From NCBI RefSeq assembly GCF_014646055.1, contig NZ_BMMS01000025.1:1-64000 (forward strand): 64,000 nt of DNA, given 5' to 3'. Position 1 is the stretch's first letter. Each line of letters begins with the position of its first letter. Under the pieces are notes generated by a model. It was not told the origin of the DNA, ran no database searches, and worked only from the letters and a program-made list of their open reading frames with translations. Positions 1 through 8,988 of this stretch are shown here, in pieces. The position numbers were made by a program, and so were the translations under genes. Source of the DNA: Wenjunlia tyrosinilytica (GTDB lineage: Bacteria > Actinomycetota > Actinomycetes > Streptomycetales > Streptomycetaceae).

Positions 1-80
1 TTCCGAACCCGGAAGCTAAGCCTTACAGCGCCGATGGTACTGCAGGGGGGACCCTGTGGGAGAGTAGGACGCCGCCGAAC
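1..80 (+). rRNA. rrf: 5S ribosomal RNA, 3' part
   Basis: The window opens inside a 5S rRNA. The segment with GGAAGCTAAGCC, the GATGGTACTGC loop and the closing GTAGGACGCCGCCGAAC is the typical 3' two thirds of a high-GC Gram-positive 5S rRNA. The 5' end, and presumably the 16S and 23S genes of the operon, lie before the window. The 3' end is placed by family pattern and may be off by one or two bases. Confidence 0.93.
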
Positions 81-89
81 AAATCTTGA

Positions 90-145
90 AAAGGACCCTT
101 GGCTCCGGCTTCTTCGCTGGAACCAAGGGTCCCTTTGTGTTTTTT
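90..145 (+). terminator. Rho-independent terminator of the rRNA operon
   Basis: A 10-bp perfect stem (GGACCCTTGG at 93-102 with CCAAGGGTCC at 123-132) encloses a 20-base loop, with extra A/T pairing outside, and runs into a T-rich tract at about 134-145. It starts ten bases after the 5S rRNA end, so it most likely ends the rRNA operon. Confidence 0.85.
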
Positions 146-212
146 GCGTGAGCGCACACCGTGCCGGGGTGCGAGAGAATGACTGCGGTACCCCAAGACA
201 GGAGTCACGTCG

Positions 213-2462
213 ATGCCCAACCCATCCGATGACCGAGGTGGACGCTCAGAGCGTCCCGAGCGGCGCCAAGGCACCGGTGGCCGCCCCTACGGATCGCGGG
301 GTGGCGACGACCGTGGCCGCGGTGGCTATGGCGGCCCCCGCCGCGATGACCGTGACCGCGGAGGGCCTGGTGGACCTCGTCGTGACGACCGCGACCGTGA
401 CAGGGACCGTGGTCCCCGTCGTGAGGACGATCGGGACCGTGGGCGCGGAGGCTACGGCGCTCCGCGCGGCGACGACCGCGGCCGCGGCGGCTATGGCGGC
501 TCCCGGCGTGAGGACGACCGTGGGCGCGGTGGCTATGGCGGCCCGCGTCGCGATGACCGTCCCGGTGGTCCCCGGCGTGAGGACGATCGGGACCGCGGGC
601 GCGGAGGCTACGGCGCTCCGCGTCGGGACGATCGGGACAGCCGGGACCGTGGGCCTCGTCGTGAGGACGACCGTGGCCGTGGCGGCAATGGCGGCGGCCC
701 GCGTCGTGAGGACGACCGCGGGCGCGGCGGTTACGGCGGTCCCCGGCGTGAGGACGACCGTGGGCGCGGTGGCTATGGCGGCCCGCGTCGCGATGACCGT
801 CCCGGTGGTCCCCGGCGTGAGGACGATCGGGACCGCGGGCGCGGAGGCTACGGCGCTCCGCGCGGCGACGACCGGGACCGTGGTGGTTTCCGCGGCCCGC
901 GTCGTGAGGACGACCGAGCCCCCGGCCGTGGTGGCTATGGCGGTCCCCGGCGTGAGGACGACCGCGGGCGCGGCGGTTACGGCGGCCCGCGTCGCGAGGA
1001 CGACCGTGATCGCAGCCGTGGAGGCTACGGCGGCCCGCGTCGTGAGGACGATCGTGACCGTGGACGCGGTGGCTACGCAGGCCCCCGCCGTGACGACCGT
1101 CCCGGCGGTCCCCGCCGCGAGGACGATCGTGGACGTGGGGGTTACGGCGGGCCCCGCCGCGACGACCGTGCCGGCGCTCCCCGCCGCGAGGACGATCGCG
1201 ATCGTGGGCGTGGAGGCTTCTCCGGTCCGCGTCGGGACGACCGCCCCGGCGGCTTCCGCCGCGATGACCGTGACCGGGACCGTCCCAGCGGCCCCCGTCG
1301 TGAGGACGACCGTGGCCGCGGAGGCTACGGCGGGCCCCGCCGCGACGACCGTGACCGTGGACCGCGGCGTGACGACGACCGGCGTGGGCCGCGGCGGCCG
1401 TTCGTCGAGGGCCGTGGGCGGTTCGGCGGCGGCGAGCGGGAGGACCGCCCGGAGCCGGTGCGTCGCCTGCCGATCCCCGAGGACGTCACCGGCCGCGAGG
1501 TCGACGCGAGCGTCCAGCAGGAGCTGAAGAGCCTGCCGAAGGGGCTCGCCGAAGACGTCGCCAAGAACCTGGTGATGGTGGCGAGGCTGCTCGACACCGA
1601 GCCCGAGCAGGCGTACGCGTACTCGCGCGTCGCGCTCCGGCTCGCGTCCAGGGTCGCCGCTGTCCGTGAGGCGGCCGGCTTCGCGTCCTATGTGACGGAG
1701 AAGTACTCCGAGGCGCTGACGGAGTTCCGTGCGTCCCGGCGGATGAACGGTTCCGCCGAGCTGTGGCCGGTCATGGCCGACTGCGAGCGCGGCCTCGGCC
1801 GCCCCGAGCGTGCGCTGGCGATGGCCGGTGCGCCGGAGGTGCAGCAGCTGGATCGCGCGGGACAGGTCGAGATGCGGCTCGTGGCAGCCGGTGCCCGCCG
1901 TGACATGGGGCAGTCGGACGCCGCCGTGGTGACGTTGCAGAGCTCCGAGCTCTCGTCGCCCGCGATACACCCGTGGACCGCCAGGCTGCGCTACGCGTAC
2001 GCCGACGCGCTCTTGGACGTGGGCCGTGAGGCCGATGCCCGTGAGTGGTTCGCGAAGGCGCTGGAGGCCGACACCAGTGGGACGACCGACGCGTCCGACC
2101 GGCTGGCCGAGCTGGACGGGCTGGAGTTCGTGGACGCGCTCGATCCCGAGGCCGACGACCTGGACTCGGACGACGAGGTGGAGATCGCCGCCGTTGCCGA
2201 GACGGAGGAGACCGGCGAGACCGCCGAGCCGGTCGAGGCCGGTGTGACCGTTGCAACCGACGTGGCCGAGGCCGTCGAGGACAAGGACGTCGAGGACAAG
2301 GACGCCGAGGACGCCGAAGAGGAGCCCGAGGAGAAGAAGGCAGGGGTCGACCCCACCGCCTTCCTCGCCAGCCCGTTCCTCGAGCCGGACAAGGCCGACG
2401 ACGCCGACGATCTGGACGACCTCGAGGACGAGGACGACCGGGACCACGACAAGCGCCAGTAG
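213..2462 (+). CDS. RGG/RDD-repeat protein with TPR-like C-terminal half
   Basis: A 749-residue protein in three parts. Residues 1 to about 410 are a low-complexity array of Arg/Gly/Asp repeats ([11 protein letters not shown] and DDRDRGRGG variants), strongly basic and similar to RGG boxes of RNA-binding proteins. Residues about 425-650 are Ala/Leu/Glu-rich helical repeats of TPR type ([53 protein letters not shown]). The tail from about 650 is very acidic. The ATG has an AGGAG about 8 bases upstream. A short TPR protein occupies the equivalent place next to the HAD and tlyA genes in mycobacteria, so the TPR half is probably the conserved core and the RGG array a lineage-specific addition. 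An RNA or ribosome link is inference from the RGG-like region and the rRNA operon next door. Confidence 0.85.
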   Translation: MPNPSDDRGGRSERPERRQGTGGRPYGSRGGDDRGRGGYGGPRRDDRDRGGPGGPRRDDRDRDRDRGPRREDDRDRGRGGYGAPRGDDRGRGGYGGSRREDDRGRGGYGGPRRDDRPGGPRREDDRDRGRGGYGAPRRDDRDSRDRGPRREDDRGRGGNGGGPRREDDRGRGGYGGPRREDDRGRGGYGGPRRDDRPGGPRREDDRDRGRGGYGAPRGDDRDRGGFRGPRREDDRAPGRGGYGGPRREDDRGRGGYGGPRREDDRDRSRGGYGGPRREDDRDRGRGGYAGPRRDDRPGGPRREDDRGRGGYGGPRRDDRAGAPRREDDRDRGRGGFSGPRRDDRPGGFRRDDRDRDRPSGPRREDDRGRGGYGGPRRDDRDRGPRRDDDRRGPRRPFVEGRGRFGGGEREDRPEPVRRLPIPEDVTGREVDASVQQELKSLPKGLAEDVAKNLVMVARLLDTEPEQAYAYSRVALRLASRVAAVREAAGFASYVTEKYSEALTEFRASRRMNGSAELWPVMADCERGLGRPERALAMAGAPEVQQLDRAGQVEMRLVAAGARRDMGQSDAAVVTLQSSELSSPAIHPWTARLRYAYADALLDVGREADAREWFAKALEADTSGTTDASDRLAELDGLEFVDALDPEADDLDSDDEVEIAAVAETEETGETAEPVEAGVTVATDVAEAVEDKDVEDKDAEDAEEEPEEKKAGVDPTAFLASPFLEPDKADDADDLDDLEDEDDRDHDKRQ
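502..862. repeat. 121-bp exact duplication inside the RGG repeat array
   Basis: Bases 502-622 and 742-862 look identical at an offset of 240 bp, within a longer array of imperfect repeats in the RGG-coding part of the gene. The offset is a multiple of three, so the reading frame is kept. This points to recent in-frame expansion by recombination or slippage. Confidence 0.8.
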
Positions 2463-2496
2463 TTCGGGCGCGGTCGGCAGGCGCGATCACGGAGAA

Positions 2497-2536
2497 CGCC
2501 GAAGGGGCGGTCCCATCCGGGGCCGCCCCTTCGGCG
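2497..2536. terminator. Bidirectional stem-loop terminator
   Basis: A perfect 14-bp stem (CGCCGAAGGGGCGG at 2497-2510 with CCGCCCCTTCGGCG at 2523-2536) and a 12-base loop lie between two convergent genes. There is no U tract, which is common for Streptomyces terminators. It probably ends transcription from both sides. Confidence 0.8.
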
Positions 2537-2582
2537 TCTCACGAGCCGCTCGGCTCACCCGGTAGGTCCGGCTCCAGGTCGG

Positions 2583-3851
2583 TCAGTCCAGATCCAGGCT
2601 GCGCAGCACCAGCCCGGTCGCCGGCTTCGGTCCGAACGAGGTCGACTTGCGGGGCATGGTGACGCCCTGCTGGGCGAGAGAGCGCACCAGGCCCTCGTCC
2701 ACCGGGTGCATCAGGATCGCGCTGCCGCCCCGGCGCCTGGCCTGTTGCTCGGCGGCGGCCGCGTCATGGAGGTACGCGATGTGGTCGGGGGCGTCCGGGA
2801 TCCGCCACACGCGGTCGAGAAGGACGCTGTGCAGCACCGTGGCATCCAGGCGGCGCCATGCCTGGGGACGGTCCTGCGGGACCGCCGAGTCGAGCAGGGC
2901 GGGGTCCGGGTCCGTCAGCAGGTGGTAGCCGTCGCCGCCCGCCAGCACGAACGCATTGCCCTCGCGCGCGGCCCCGGCGAGCTCGGCCAGGGCGTCGCCG
3001 AGTGTGCCGGTGATCGTGCGGGCCCGGAAGGCGTACCCCAAGGAGGCGAGGGCGTCGGCCACCGGGAGCCGGTGCAGGACGCGGTGGATGGCCCGGACCC
3101 GCAGCGGGTAGCGGGTGGTGTCGACCAGGAGGACGAGGCCGCGGTCCCACGGCGAGGGCTCCCGCTGCTCGCGCTGGAGGAGCAGGTACGTGGCCCAGCG
3201 GTGGTGACCGTCGGCGATGAGCGCCTCGTGGTGGGCCAGCTCGGCTGCGACGGCGGCGATCTCGGCCGGGTCGGTGATGGACCACAGGCGGTGCCGGACG
3301 CCGTCCTCGGTCGTCGTGGTGAGCAGCGGGGTGCGCTCGGCGGTGCGCTCCACGGCCGCGGAGGCCGCCCCGTCCGGGTCGCCCCGGTAGGCGAGCAGGA
3401 GCGGTTCGAGATTGGCGGCGGTGGCCCGCATGAGGGCCGCCCGGTCGGCGACCGGTCCCGGCATCACGTCCTCGTGGGGCAGGACGCTGCTGTCCAGGGT
3501 CAGGGTGCCGATGATGCCGCGCTGCAGTGATTCTCCATCGCGTTGCTCGTAGATGTAGAGCGCGGGTGCGCCGTCGGGGGCGAGGACACCGTCCTCCCGC
3601 CACTGGCGCAGGGTCCGGGCGGCGAGCTGGTGGCGCTCGGCGGGATCGGCGCTCTGCGGAAGGATGAGACGGACGACGTTGTGGGGGTCGGCTGTCTCCA
3701 GTTCGATGAGTTCTTCGGGGCGGACGACCACGTCGTAGGGCGGGGAAGTGACGGCGGCGATGCTGCTGACCCGGTCGGGGGCGTAGCGCAGGCCCTGGAA
3801 GGGCACGAGCGAGAGGCCGACGGTGTCACGGGTGGTGGGAGTGGTCGTCAC
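2583..3851 (-). CDS. DUF1015 family protein
   Basis: A 422-residue cytoplasmic protein of the DUF1015 family. The N-terminus has the family's LVPFQGLRYAP and VTSPPYDVV motifs (residues about 14-42), and the middle has the conserved IADGHHRWATYLLL motif near residue 210. Length and motif order fit the family. No reaction is assigned with confidence. It is read from a GTG start and is divergent from the HAD phosphatase gene, with only about 90 bp between them, so the two may share a promoter region. A slightly later start is possible because the first dozen residues are Thr-rich and unlikely to be conserved. Confidence 0.9.
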   Translation of the reverse strand: MTTTPTTRDTVGLSLVPFQGLRYAPDRVSSIAAVTSPPYDVVVRPEELIELETADPHNVVRLILPQSADPAERHQLAARTLRQWREDGVLAPDGAPALYIYEQRDGESLQRGIIGTLTLDSSVLPHEDVMPGPVADRAALMRATAANLEPLLLAYRGDPDGAASAAVERTAERTPLLTTTTEDGVRHRLWSITDPAEIAAVAAELAHHEALIADGHHRWATYLLLQREQREPSPWDRGLVLLVDTTRYPLRVRAIHRVLHRLPVADALASLGYAFRARTITGTLGDALAELAGAAREGNAFVLAGGDGYHLLTDPDPALLDSAVPQDRPQAWRRLDATVLHSVLLDRVWRIPDAPDHIAYLHDAAAAEQQARRRGGSAILMHPVDEGLVRSLAQQGVTMPRKSTSFGPKPATGLVLRSLDLD

Positions 3852-3940
3852 CCTGCGATGTTACGTGCCGGTGTCAGGGCGAGAATTGGCGGGCAAACGA
3901 ATGGCTGCGCGACGACGTCGCAGGTGAGGAGCTGGATCGT

Positions 3941-4960
3941 ATGAGGACCAGGCCCGGGAGTGCTGCGCGTCCGCTGTGCGCGGAGTACGACACCGCACTG
4001 CTGGATCTCGACGGTGTCGTCTACAAGGGCCCGTCGGCCGTCGAGCACGCCGTGGACTCGCTGGCGCGGGCGCGTGAGGCGGGGATGCACTTGGCGTACG
4101 TGACCAACAACGCCTCCCGGACGCCGCAGGCCGTGGCCGAGCATCTGACCCGGTTGGGAACGCCGGCGAAGCCGGAGGATGTGATCACGTCCGCCCAGGC
4201 GGTGGCGCGCCTCATCGCCGAGCTGGTGGACGAGGGTGCGCCGGTGCTGGCGATCGGGGGTGAGGGGCTTGTGCAGGCCCTCGGTGAGCGCGGCCTGCGG
4301 CCGGTGAAGTCGGCGGACGACGATCCCGCGGCGGTCGTGATGGGCTTCTCGCCCGAGGTGGGGTGGGCGCAGCTCGCGGAGGCGACCTACGCGGTGAACG
4401 CGGGTGTTCCCTTCTTCGCTTCGAACACCGACCTGACCGTGCCCACGGCCCGTGGCATCGCGCCGGGCAATGGCGCCCTGGTGGAGGTCGTGCGGATGTC
4501 GACTGGAGTGCGGCCGCAGGTGGCGGGCAAACCCCGTCCGCCGATGCACAGGGAGACGATTCTGCGGACGGGGGCCGAGCGGCCGCTCGTCGTGGGGGAC
4601 CGGCTGGACACCGACATCGAGGGCGCCGACGTCGGCGAGGTGGACAGCCTGCTGGTCTTCACCGGGGTGAGCACCCCGGCCCAGGTGCTGGCGGCGCCGC
4701 CGGAGCACCGGCCGACCTATCTGGCGGCGGACCTGCGAGGGCTGCTGGAGCCGCATCCCGAGGTGGAGGACGCGGGCTCGGGGGCGTTCCGCTGCCGTGG
4801 CTGGACGGCTTCGGCGCGTGACGGCGCCCTGGTTCTGGACGGTGGGGGCGATCCCTACGACGCGTTGCGGGCGCTGTGCGCGGTGGCGTGGTCGTCGCGG
4901 GCGAAGTCGCCGCAGCGGGAACTGGACTGCGACAAGGTGCTGGGCGAGCTGGGGCTGTGA
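3941..4960 (+). CDS. HAD-IIA (NagD-like) phosphatase
   Basis: A 339-residue HAD-superfamily hydrolase of subfamily IIA. Motif I is DLDGVVYKG (nucleophile Asp), motif II is VTNNASR, the conserved Lys is in AGKPRPP, and motif IV is VVGDRLDTDIEGA. These place it with NagD/PGP-type sugar- or glycerol-phosphate phosphatases; the substrate cannot be told. The C-terminal 80 residues extend beyond the usual HAD fold. The ATG has a TGAGGAG about 8 bases upstream. A HAD phosphatase of this class sits just before tlyA in mycobacteria too, so this is a syntenic core gene. Confidence 0.93.
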   Translation: MRTRPGSAARPLCAEYDTALLDLDGVVYKGPSAVEHAVDSLARAREAGMHLAYVTNNASRTPQAVAEHLTRLGTPAKPEDVITSAQAVARLIAELVDEGAPVLAIGGEGLVQALGERGLRPVKSADDDPAAVVMGFSPEVGWAQLAEATYAVNAGVPFFASNTDLTVPTARGIAPGNGALVEVVRMSTGVRPQVAGKPRPPMHRETILRTGAERPLVVGDRLDTDIEGADVGEVDSLLVFTGVSTPAQVLAAPPEHRPTYLAADLRGLLEPHPEVEDAGSGAFRCRGWTASARDGALVLDGGGDPYDALRALCAVAWSSRAKSPQRELDCDKVLGELGL

Positions 4961-4970
4961 CGCTGTGTGC

Positions 4971-5315
4971 TCACAGCAGTGAGCGCAGGCGCAGCAGGTC
5001 GCGGAAGCCCGCCTCGAGTCTGACGCGACCGCTGCCCCAGGCCTTGGCGAAGTTCAAGTGGCCGGCGACGAGGGCCACGAGGTCGTCACCGGTCATCGTG
5101 AGCCGGATCTGGGCCTTCTCGGCCGGTTCCTCGACCACGATCACGTCCTTGATCCTTCCATCGGCCAACCGCCCGACGAATGTGGTGTCGAGGTCGGTGA
5201 TACGGCAGCTCAGCGAGCGGTCGAGCGCGGTAGCGCTGCGCACGTCACCGTTCGCGCGGGCGAGGTTCTCGGCGAGCTGGGTCAGCGCGGCCCGACACTC
5301 CTCGACGGTGGCCAT
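4971..5315 (-). CDS. SCP2 sterol-transfer-domain-like protein
   Basis: A 114-residue protein starting at MATVEECRAAL. It has the shape of a single SCP2-type domain: a helix-rich N-terminus, a beta-rich middle (SCRITDLDTTFVGRL, KAQIRLTMTGDDLVALV) and the closing helix GHLNFAKAWGSGRVRLEAG, which is typical of actinobacterial SCP2 proteins. These bind lipids or act as accessory domains; the ligand is unknown. The frame stays open upstream to 5525, but the ATG at 5315 is where conserved sequence begins. It converges on the HAD gene with about 10 bp between the stops. Confidence 0.83.
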   Translation of the reverse strand: MATVEECRAALTQLAENLARANGDVRSATALDRSLSCRITDLDTTFVGRLADGRIKDVIVVEEPAEKAQIRLTMTGDDLVALVAGHLNFAKAWGSGRVRLEAGFRDLLRLRSLL

Positions 5316-5461
5316 TGGTGCGGTGTCTCCCGTGGATCCGGTTTCCCGCGCTCGTCCGCGCGGCGATTCGACCGACGGTACCTCAGTGCTCGGTCGGGCT
5401 ATCGGCGGTCTCGGCCCCACAAGCGGTAGCGTCATGACCATCAGCGTCGACGGCGGAGGAA

Positions 5462-6754
5462 GTGAGCACATTGCGTGACGCGCTGCGGACCTGCCTGCAG
5501 ATCGCCGGGGGACTGACGGAGGCAACGCGCCAGCGGGCCCTTGCGGCTGCCCGGGAACTCATGGATCAGGCGGGGGTGGACCTGGGGGAGATGCAGCGGA
5601 AGGTCTCCGAGAAGATCCCTCCTGAGGTGCAGACCCTGGCGGACGAGCTCGTGACGGCCGGACGGGCCAATCGCGATCTGCTCGTGGGGCTCATCCGTGA
5701 GGAGGTCGACAAGGCCACGGACCGCATCGGCCGGGTCACCGACGAACTGGGGCGGGTCGGGGCGGTCGTCGACACGCTGGAGCGCCGAGTGCGCAACCTC
5801 GAGGGCAAGGGGGCCGAACCGGCCGAGACCGAGCGGCCCACGGCCGAGCGCCCCACAGCCGAGCGCCCCACGGCCGAGCGCCCCAAGGGCGGCAGGCCGA
5901 CGGTGGAGCACGTCGCCGTCGAGAACGGCGAGGCCGGCAACGGTGCGCCGCCGCGCAGGATGTCGGGCCGCAAGCCCGCTCCGGCCAAGAGGACCGCCGA
6001 GGGGCCGCGGACCGCGGTTTCGGGGGCGGAGGGGCACGAGAGCGCGGCGGATGTGGCGGCCGCCGACCTCGTGGCGGCCGAGGCCCCCGCGGCCCGCAAG
6101 AACACCCCGCCCAGGCACGCGCCGGCCGCGCCCGCCGCGAAGCGGGCGCCCGCGAGGAAGACGGCGGTCGCCGGTACGGCGCCCCCGAAGGCCACGGTGA
6201 AGAAGGCGGCGGCCAAGAGGAGCGCCGCGGAGAAGTCGACGCCCGCGAAGGCGGCTGCGCCCAAGGCACCGGCGAAGGCCGCGGCCAAGAAGAGCGCCGC
6301 GAGGAAGGTCTCCGCCCCGGCGAAGAAGGCCGCGGCCGAGAAGTCGGCCCCGCTGAGTCCGCAGCAGCGGCAGTCGGCCGCCGCAAAGAGGGCCGCCGCC
6401 GCTCCGGATCCGAGCGCCGCCCAGCGGCCGGCCGCCAGGAAGAGCGCACCCGCGAAGAAGACCGCTGCCGCGAAGAAGACCGCCCCGGCGAAGAAGGCAG
6501 CGGAGGGGAAGAAGGCGGCGGCAGGGAAGAAGACGGCGGCCGAGAAGACGGCGGCGGCCGAGAAGACGGCGGCGGCCGAGAAGACGGCGGCGGCCGAGAA
6601 GACGGTCGCCAAGAAGACCGCTCAGAAGGCCACCGCTCAGAAGGCCGCTACTCGGAAGGCCACCGCCAAGAAGGTTTCGGCCAAAAAGGCGCCGCCGAAG
6701 GCGCCCGCGGCCAAGAAGGCCGCACCGCCCCCCGCCAAGGCCGACGATGAGTGA
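5462..6754 (+). CDS. Helical coiled-coil protein with histone-H1-like Lys/Ala tail
   Basis: A 430-residue protein. Residues 1-120 form amphipathic helices (ATRQRALAAARELMDQ, EVDKATDRIGRVTDELG), with a coiled-coil-like stretch. Residues about 125-430 are a long basic Ala/Lys/Pro region made of AAKK, APAKK and AAEKT repeats, like histone H1 tails and bacterial H1-like nucleoid proteins. The acidic repeat TAERPTAERP near residue 120 separates the halves. Binding of DNA or RNA by the tail is inference. The GTG at 5462 lies only 2 bases after a GGAGG, so a TTG at 5471 could be the true start. The stop overlaps the next ATG, so the two are translationally coupled. Confidence 0.8.
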   Translation: MSTLRDALRTCLQIAGGLTEATRQRALAAARELMDQAGVDLGEMQRKVSEKIPPEVQTLADELVTAGRANRDLLVGLIREEVDKATDRIGRVTDELGRVGAVVDTLERRVRNLEGKGAEPAETERPTAERPTAERPTAERPKGGRPTVEHVAVENGEAGNGAPPRRMSGRKPAPAKRTAEGPRTAVSGAEGHESAADVAAADLVAAEAPAARKNTPPRHAPAAPAAKRAPARKTAVAGTAPPKATVKKAAAKRSAAEKSTPAKAAAPKAPAKAAAKKSAARKVSAPAKKAAAEKSAPLSPQQRQSAAAKRAAAAPDPSAAQRPAARKSAPAKKTAAAKKTAPAKKAAEGKKAAAGKKTAAEKTAAAEKTAAAEKTAAAEKTVAKKTAQKATAQKAATRKATAKKVSAKKAPPKAPAAKKAAPPPAKADDE

Positions 6755-7163
6755 GGCACCGGCGGAGCCCTTCCAGCCGTCCGGGCCCGCCGAAGCGTTT
6801 GCGCCGCCCACCGAGCCGTCACAGGCCGTCGGGCCCGAGGCCACCGAGGAGCCCAACGACCGCACACCAAACGGCACCTCGAAGGACGGCACGCCAGGCG
6901 CCACCACGGACGACAGCCCGGAGGGCACCCCGGCCGCCGACGCCGAGCCGGGCCCCGAGCCCCTGGGCGTGGACGTCGCCGAAACCGGAAACGCCGAAGT
7001 GGACGCCGTCCTGCGGCGCCTGGCCGACGCCGACGAACTGCCCACCGACGGGCATGTGGAGGTGTACGAGGATGTGCACACCGGACTGCGCGGCGTACTC
7101 GCCGCGCTCGATACGCCGGTAGGACCGAGGCCGCCCCAGGCGCCCTTCCAGAACAGGAGCTGA
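6747..7163 (+). CDS. Small conserved protein before tlyA, disordered N-terminus
   Basis: A 138-residue protein. Residues 1-75 are Pro/Glu/Thr/Asp-rich and probably disordered. Residues about 78-125 (NAEVDAVLRRLADADELP ... HVEVYEDVHTGLRGVLAAL) look like the conserved core. Mycobacteria carry a very short gene just upstream of tlyA that ends with a similar helix. The gene overlaps the stop of the H1-like gene and ends 7 bp before tlyA, so it belongs to the same operon. Function unknown. Confidence 0.75.
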   Translation: MSEAPAEPFQPSGPAEAFAPPTEPSQAVGPEATEEPNDRTPNGTSKDGTPGATTDDSPEGTPAADAEPGPEPLGVDVAETGNAEVDAVLRRLADADELPTDGHVEVYEDVHTGLRGVLAALDTPVGPRPPQAPFQNRS

Positions 7164-7170
7164 ACAGCAC

Positions 7171-7977
7171 GTGGCACGACGCCGACTCGACTCCGAGCTG
7201 GTGCGACGCGGCCTCGCCCGCTCCCGCGAGCACGCGAGCCAGCTGATCGCCGCGGGGCGGGTCACCGTGGGCGGCAACCCCGCCTCGAAGGCCGCCACCC
7301 AGGTGGAGACCAGCGCCGCGGTGGTCGTGACCAAGGACGACTCCGACCCGGAGTACGTCTCCCGCGGCGGCCACAAGCTCGCGGGAGCCCTGACCGCGTT
7401 CGTCCCCCGGGGACTCGCCGTCGAGGGCCGGCGCTGCCTGGACGCGGGCGCGTCGACGGGCGGCTTCACCGACGTCCTGCTGCGCTCGGGCGCGAGCCAT
7501 GTCGTCGCCGTCGACGTCGGATACGGACAACTCGCCTGGACGCTTCAGAGCGATGAACGCGTGACGGTCAAGGACCGTACCAACGTCCGTGAACTCGATC
7601 TGGACCAGATCGACGGGGAGGCGGTGGACCTGATCGTCGGAGATCTGTCGTTCATCCCCCTGGGGCTGGTGCTGCCCGCGCTGGTGCGCTGCGCGGCTCC
7701 CGACGCCGATCTGGTGCTCATGGTGAAGCCGCAGTTCGAGGTCGGCAGGGAGCGTCTGGGAAGCGGCGGTGTCGTACGCAGCAAGCAGCTGCGCGCGGAG
7801 GCCGTGCGCAAGGTCGCCGAGCAGGCGGCCGGACACGGTCTCGGCGTACGTGGCGTGACTGCGAGCCCGCTGCCCGGCCCGTCCGGCAATGTCGAGTACT
7901 TTCTGTGGCTGTGCGCCGGAGCACCGGCGCTGGATCCGGCGGATGTCGACCGTGCTGTTGCGGAGGGGCCTCAGTGA
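7171..7977 (+). CDS. tlyA: TlyA-type rRNA 2'-O-methyltransferase
   Basis: A 268-residue TlyA-family enzyme. Residues about 2-60 form an S4 RNA-binding domain (RLDSELVRRGLARSREHA, ASQLIAAGRVTVGG). Residues about 80-250 are an FtsJ-type SAM methyltransferase with the SAM loop CLDAGASTGGFTDVLLRSGA, the acidic DLSFIPL motif and MVKPQFEVG. In mycobacteria TlyA makes 2'-O-methylcytidines in 16S and 23S rRNA and affects capreomycin sensitivity; this copy should do the same chemistry. Its TGA overlaps the GTG of nadK (GTGA). Confidence 0.95.
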   Translation: MARRRLDSELVRRGLARSREHASQLIAAGRVTVGGNPASKAATQVETSAAVVVTKDDSDPEYVSRGGHKLAGALTAFVPRGLAVEGRRCLDAGASTGGFTDVLLRSGASHVVAVDVGYGQLAWTLQSDERVTVKDRTNVRELDLDQIDGEAVDLIVGDLSFIPLGLVLPALVRCAAPDADLVLMVKPQFEVGRERLGSGGVVRSKQLRAEAVRKVAEQAAGHGLGVRGVTASPLPGPSGNVEYFLWLCAGAPALDPADVDRAVAEGPQ

Positions 7978-8873
7978 GCAGCGAGCGGACCGTCTTTCTC
8001 CTTACCCACACCGGCCGTCCGGCAGCCGTGCGCAGCGCCGAACGGGTGGTGCACGGGTTTCTTCGGGCGGGAATGGGCGTGCGGCTGCCCGCGTCCGAGG
8101 CGCCGGATCTGACCCTGCCGCCGCAGGTGGAGGTCGTGGACGATTCCGCCCAGGATGCGGCGGACGGCTGCGAGCTGATCGTCGTACTCGGCGGAGACGG
8201 AACGCTGCTGCGCGGCGCGGAGTTCGCCCACTCCTCCGGAGTGCCGATGCTCGGGGTGAACCTGGGGCGGGTCGGCTTCCTCGCCGAGGCGGAGCGGGAC
8301 GACCTCGACAAGGTGGTGGAGCGCGTGGTCACGCGCACCTACGAGGTCGAGGAGCGGATGACCATCGACGTGCTGGTCCGCACCAACGGCGACATCCGCC
8401 ACCGCGACTGGGCGCTGAACGAGGCATCGGTGGAGAAGGCGGCCCGGGAGCGGATGCTCGAGGTCGTCATCGAGGTCGACGGCCGTCCGGTGTCGGGTTT
8501 CGGCTGCGACGGCGTGGTGTGCGCGACCCCGACCGGGTCCACGGCCTACGCGTTCTCGGCCGGCGGCCCGGTGGTCTGGCCGGAGGTCGAGGCGCTCCTG
8601 ATGGTGCCCAACAGCGCCCACGCCCTGTTCGCCAAGCCCATGGTGACATCGCCGAACTCCCTGCTGGCCGTGGAGGTGCAGCCCAGCGGCCACCAGGGAG
8701 TCCTGTGGTGCGACGGGCGGCGCACGATCGACCTTCCGGTGGGTGCGCGGATCGAGGTGCGGCGCGGGGCCATTCCCGTGCGCCTGGCCCGGTTGCACAG
8801 GCATCCGTTCTCCGACCGGCTGGTGGCGAAGTTCGCCCTGCCGGTGGCGGGCTGGCGCGGAGCGCCGCGCTGA
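7974..8873 (+). CDS. nadK: NAD kinase
   Basis: A 299-residue ATP-NAD kinase making NADP+. It has the LGGDGTLLRGA motif (GGDG), NLGRVGFLAE, the NE motif in WALNEASVEK and PTGSTAYAFSAGGPVVWP, all characteristic of the family. The GTG start overlaps the tlyA stop, which fits the length of Streptomyces NAD kinases and implies coupled translation. The gene lies between tlyA and recN as in other actinobacteria. Confidence 0.95.
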   Translation: MSSERTVFLLTHTGRPAAVRSAERVVHGFLRAGMGVRLPASEAPDLTLPPQVEVVDDSAQDAADGCELIVVLGGDGTLLRGAEFAHSSGVPMLGVNLGRVGFLAEAERDDLDKVVERVVTRTYEVEERMTIDVLVRTNGDIRHRDWALNEASVEKAARERMLEVVIEVDGRPVSGFGCDGVVCATPTGSTAYAFSAGGPVVWPEVEALLMVPNSAHALFAKPMVTSPNSLLAVEVQPSGHQGVLWCDGRRTIDLPVGARIEVRRGAIPVRLARLHRHPFSDRLVAKFALPVAGWRGAPR

Positions 8874-8988
8874 CCGTCCCTGGGAGGCGTCGGCCGCGGT
8901 CGCTGCCGCACCGAAGGCGCCCCACTGAGGAGTGGCGGGGGCGCAGGCCGGTCGCACGCAGCCCCCGGAACCTCGTAAGGTCGTGTCC

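Noticed and set aside
246-2447. A 733-codon open frame on the - strand across the RGG/TPR gene, and a 497-codon + frame at 34-1527
   Set aside because: Both are shadows of the repetitive GC-rich gene at 213-2462. Their residues are low-complexity Thr/Ala/Val or Arg sequences without conserved motifs, and the real frame has TPR-like sequence and a ribosome binding site.
5441-7177. Long - strand frame opposite the H1-like gene
   Set aside because: It is a Gly/Arg/Leu repeat produced by reading AAG/GCC-rich codons backwards. The + strand gene couples to its neighbours by overlap.
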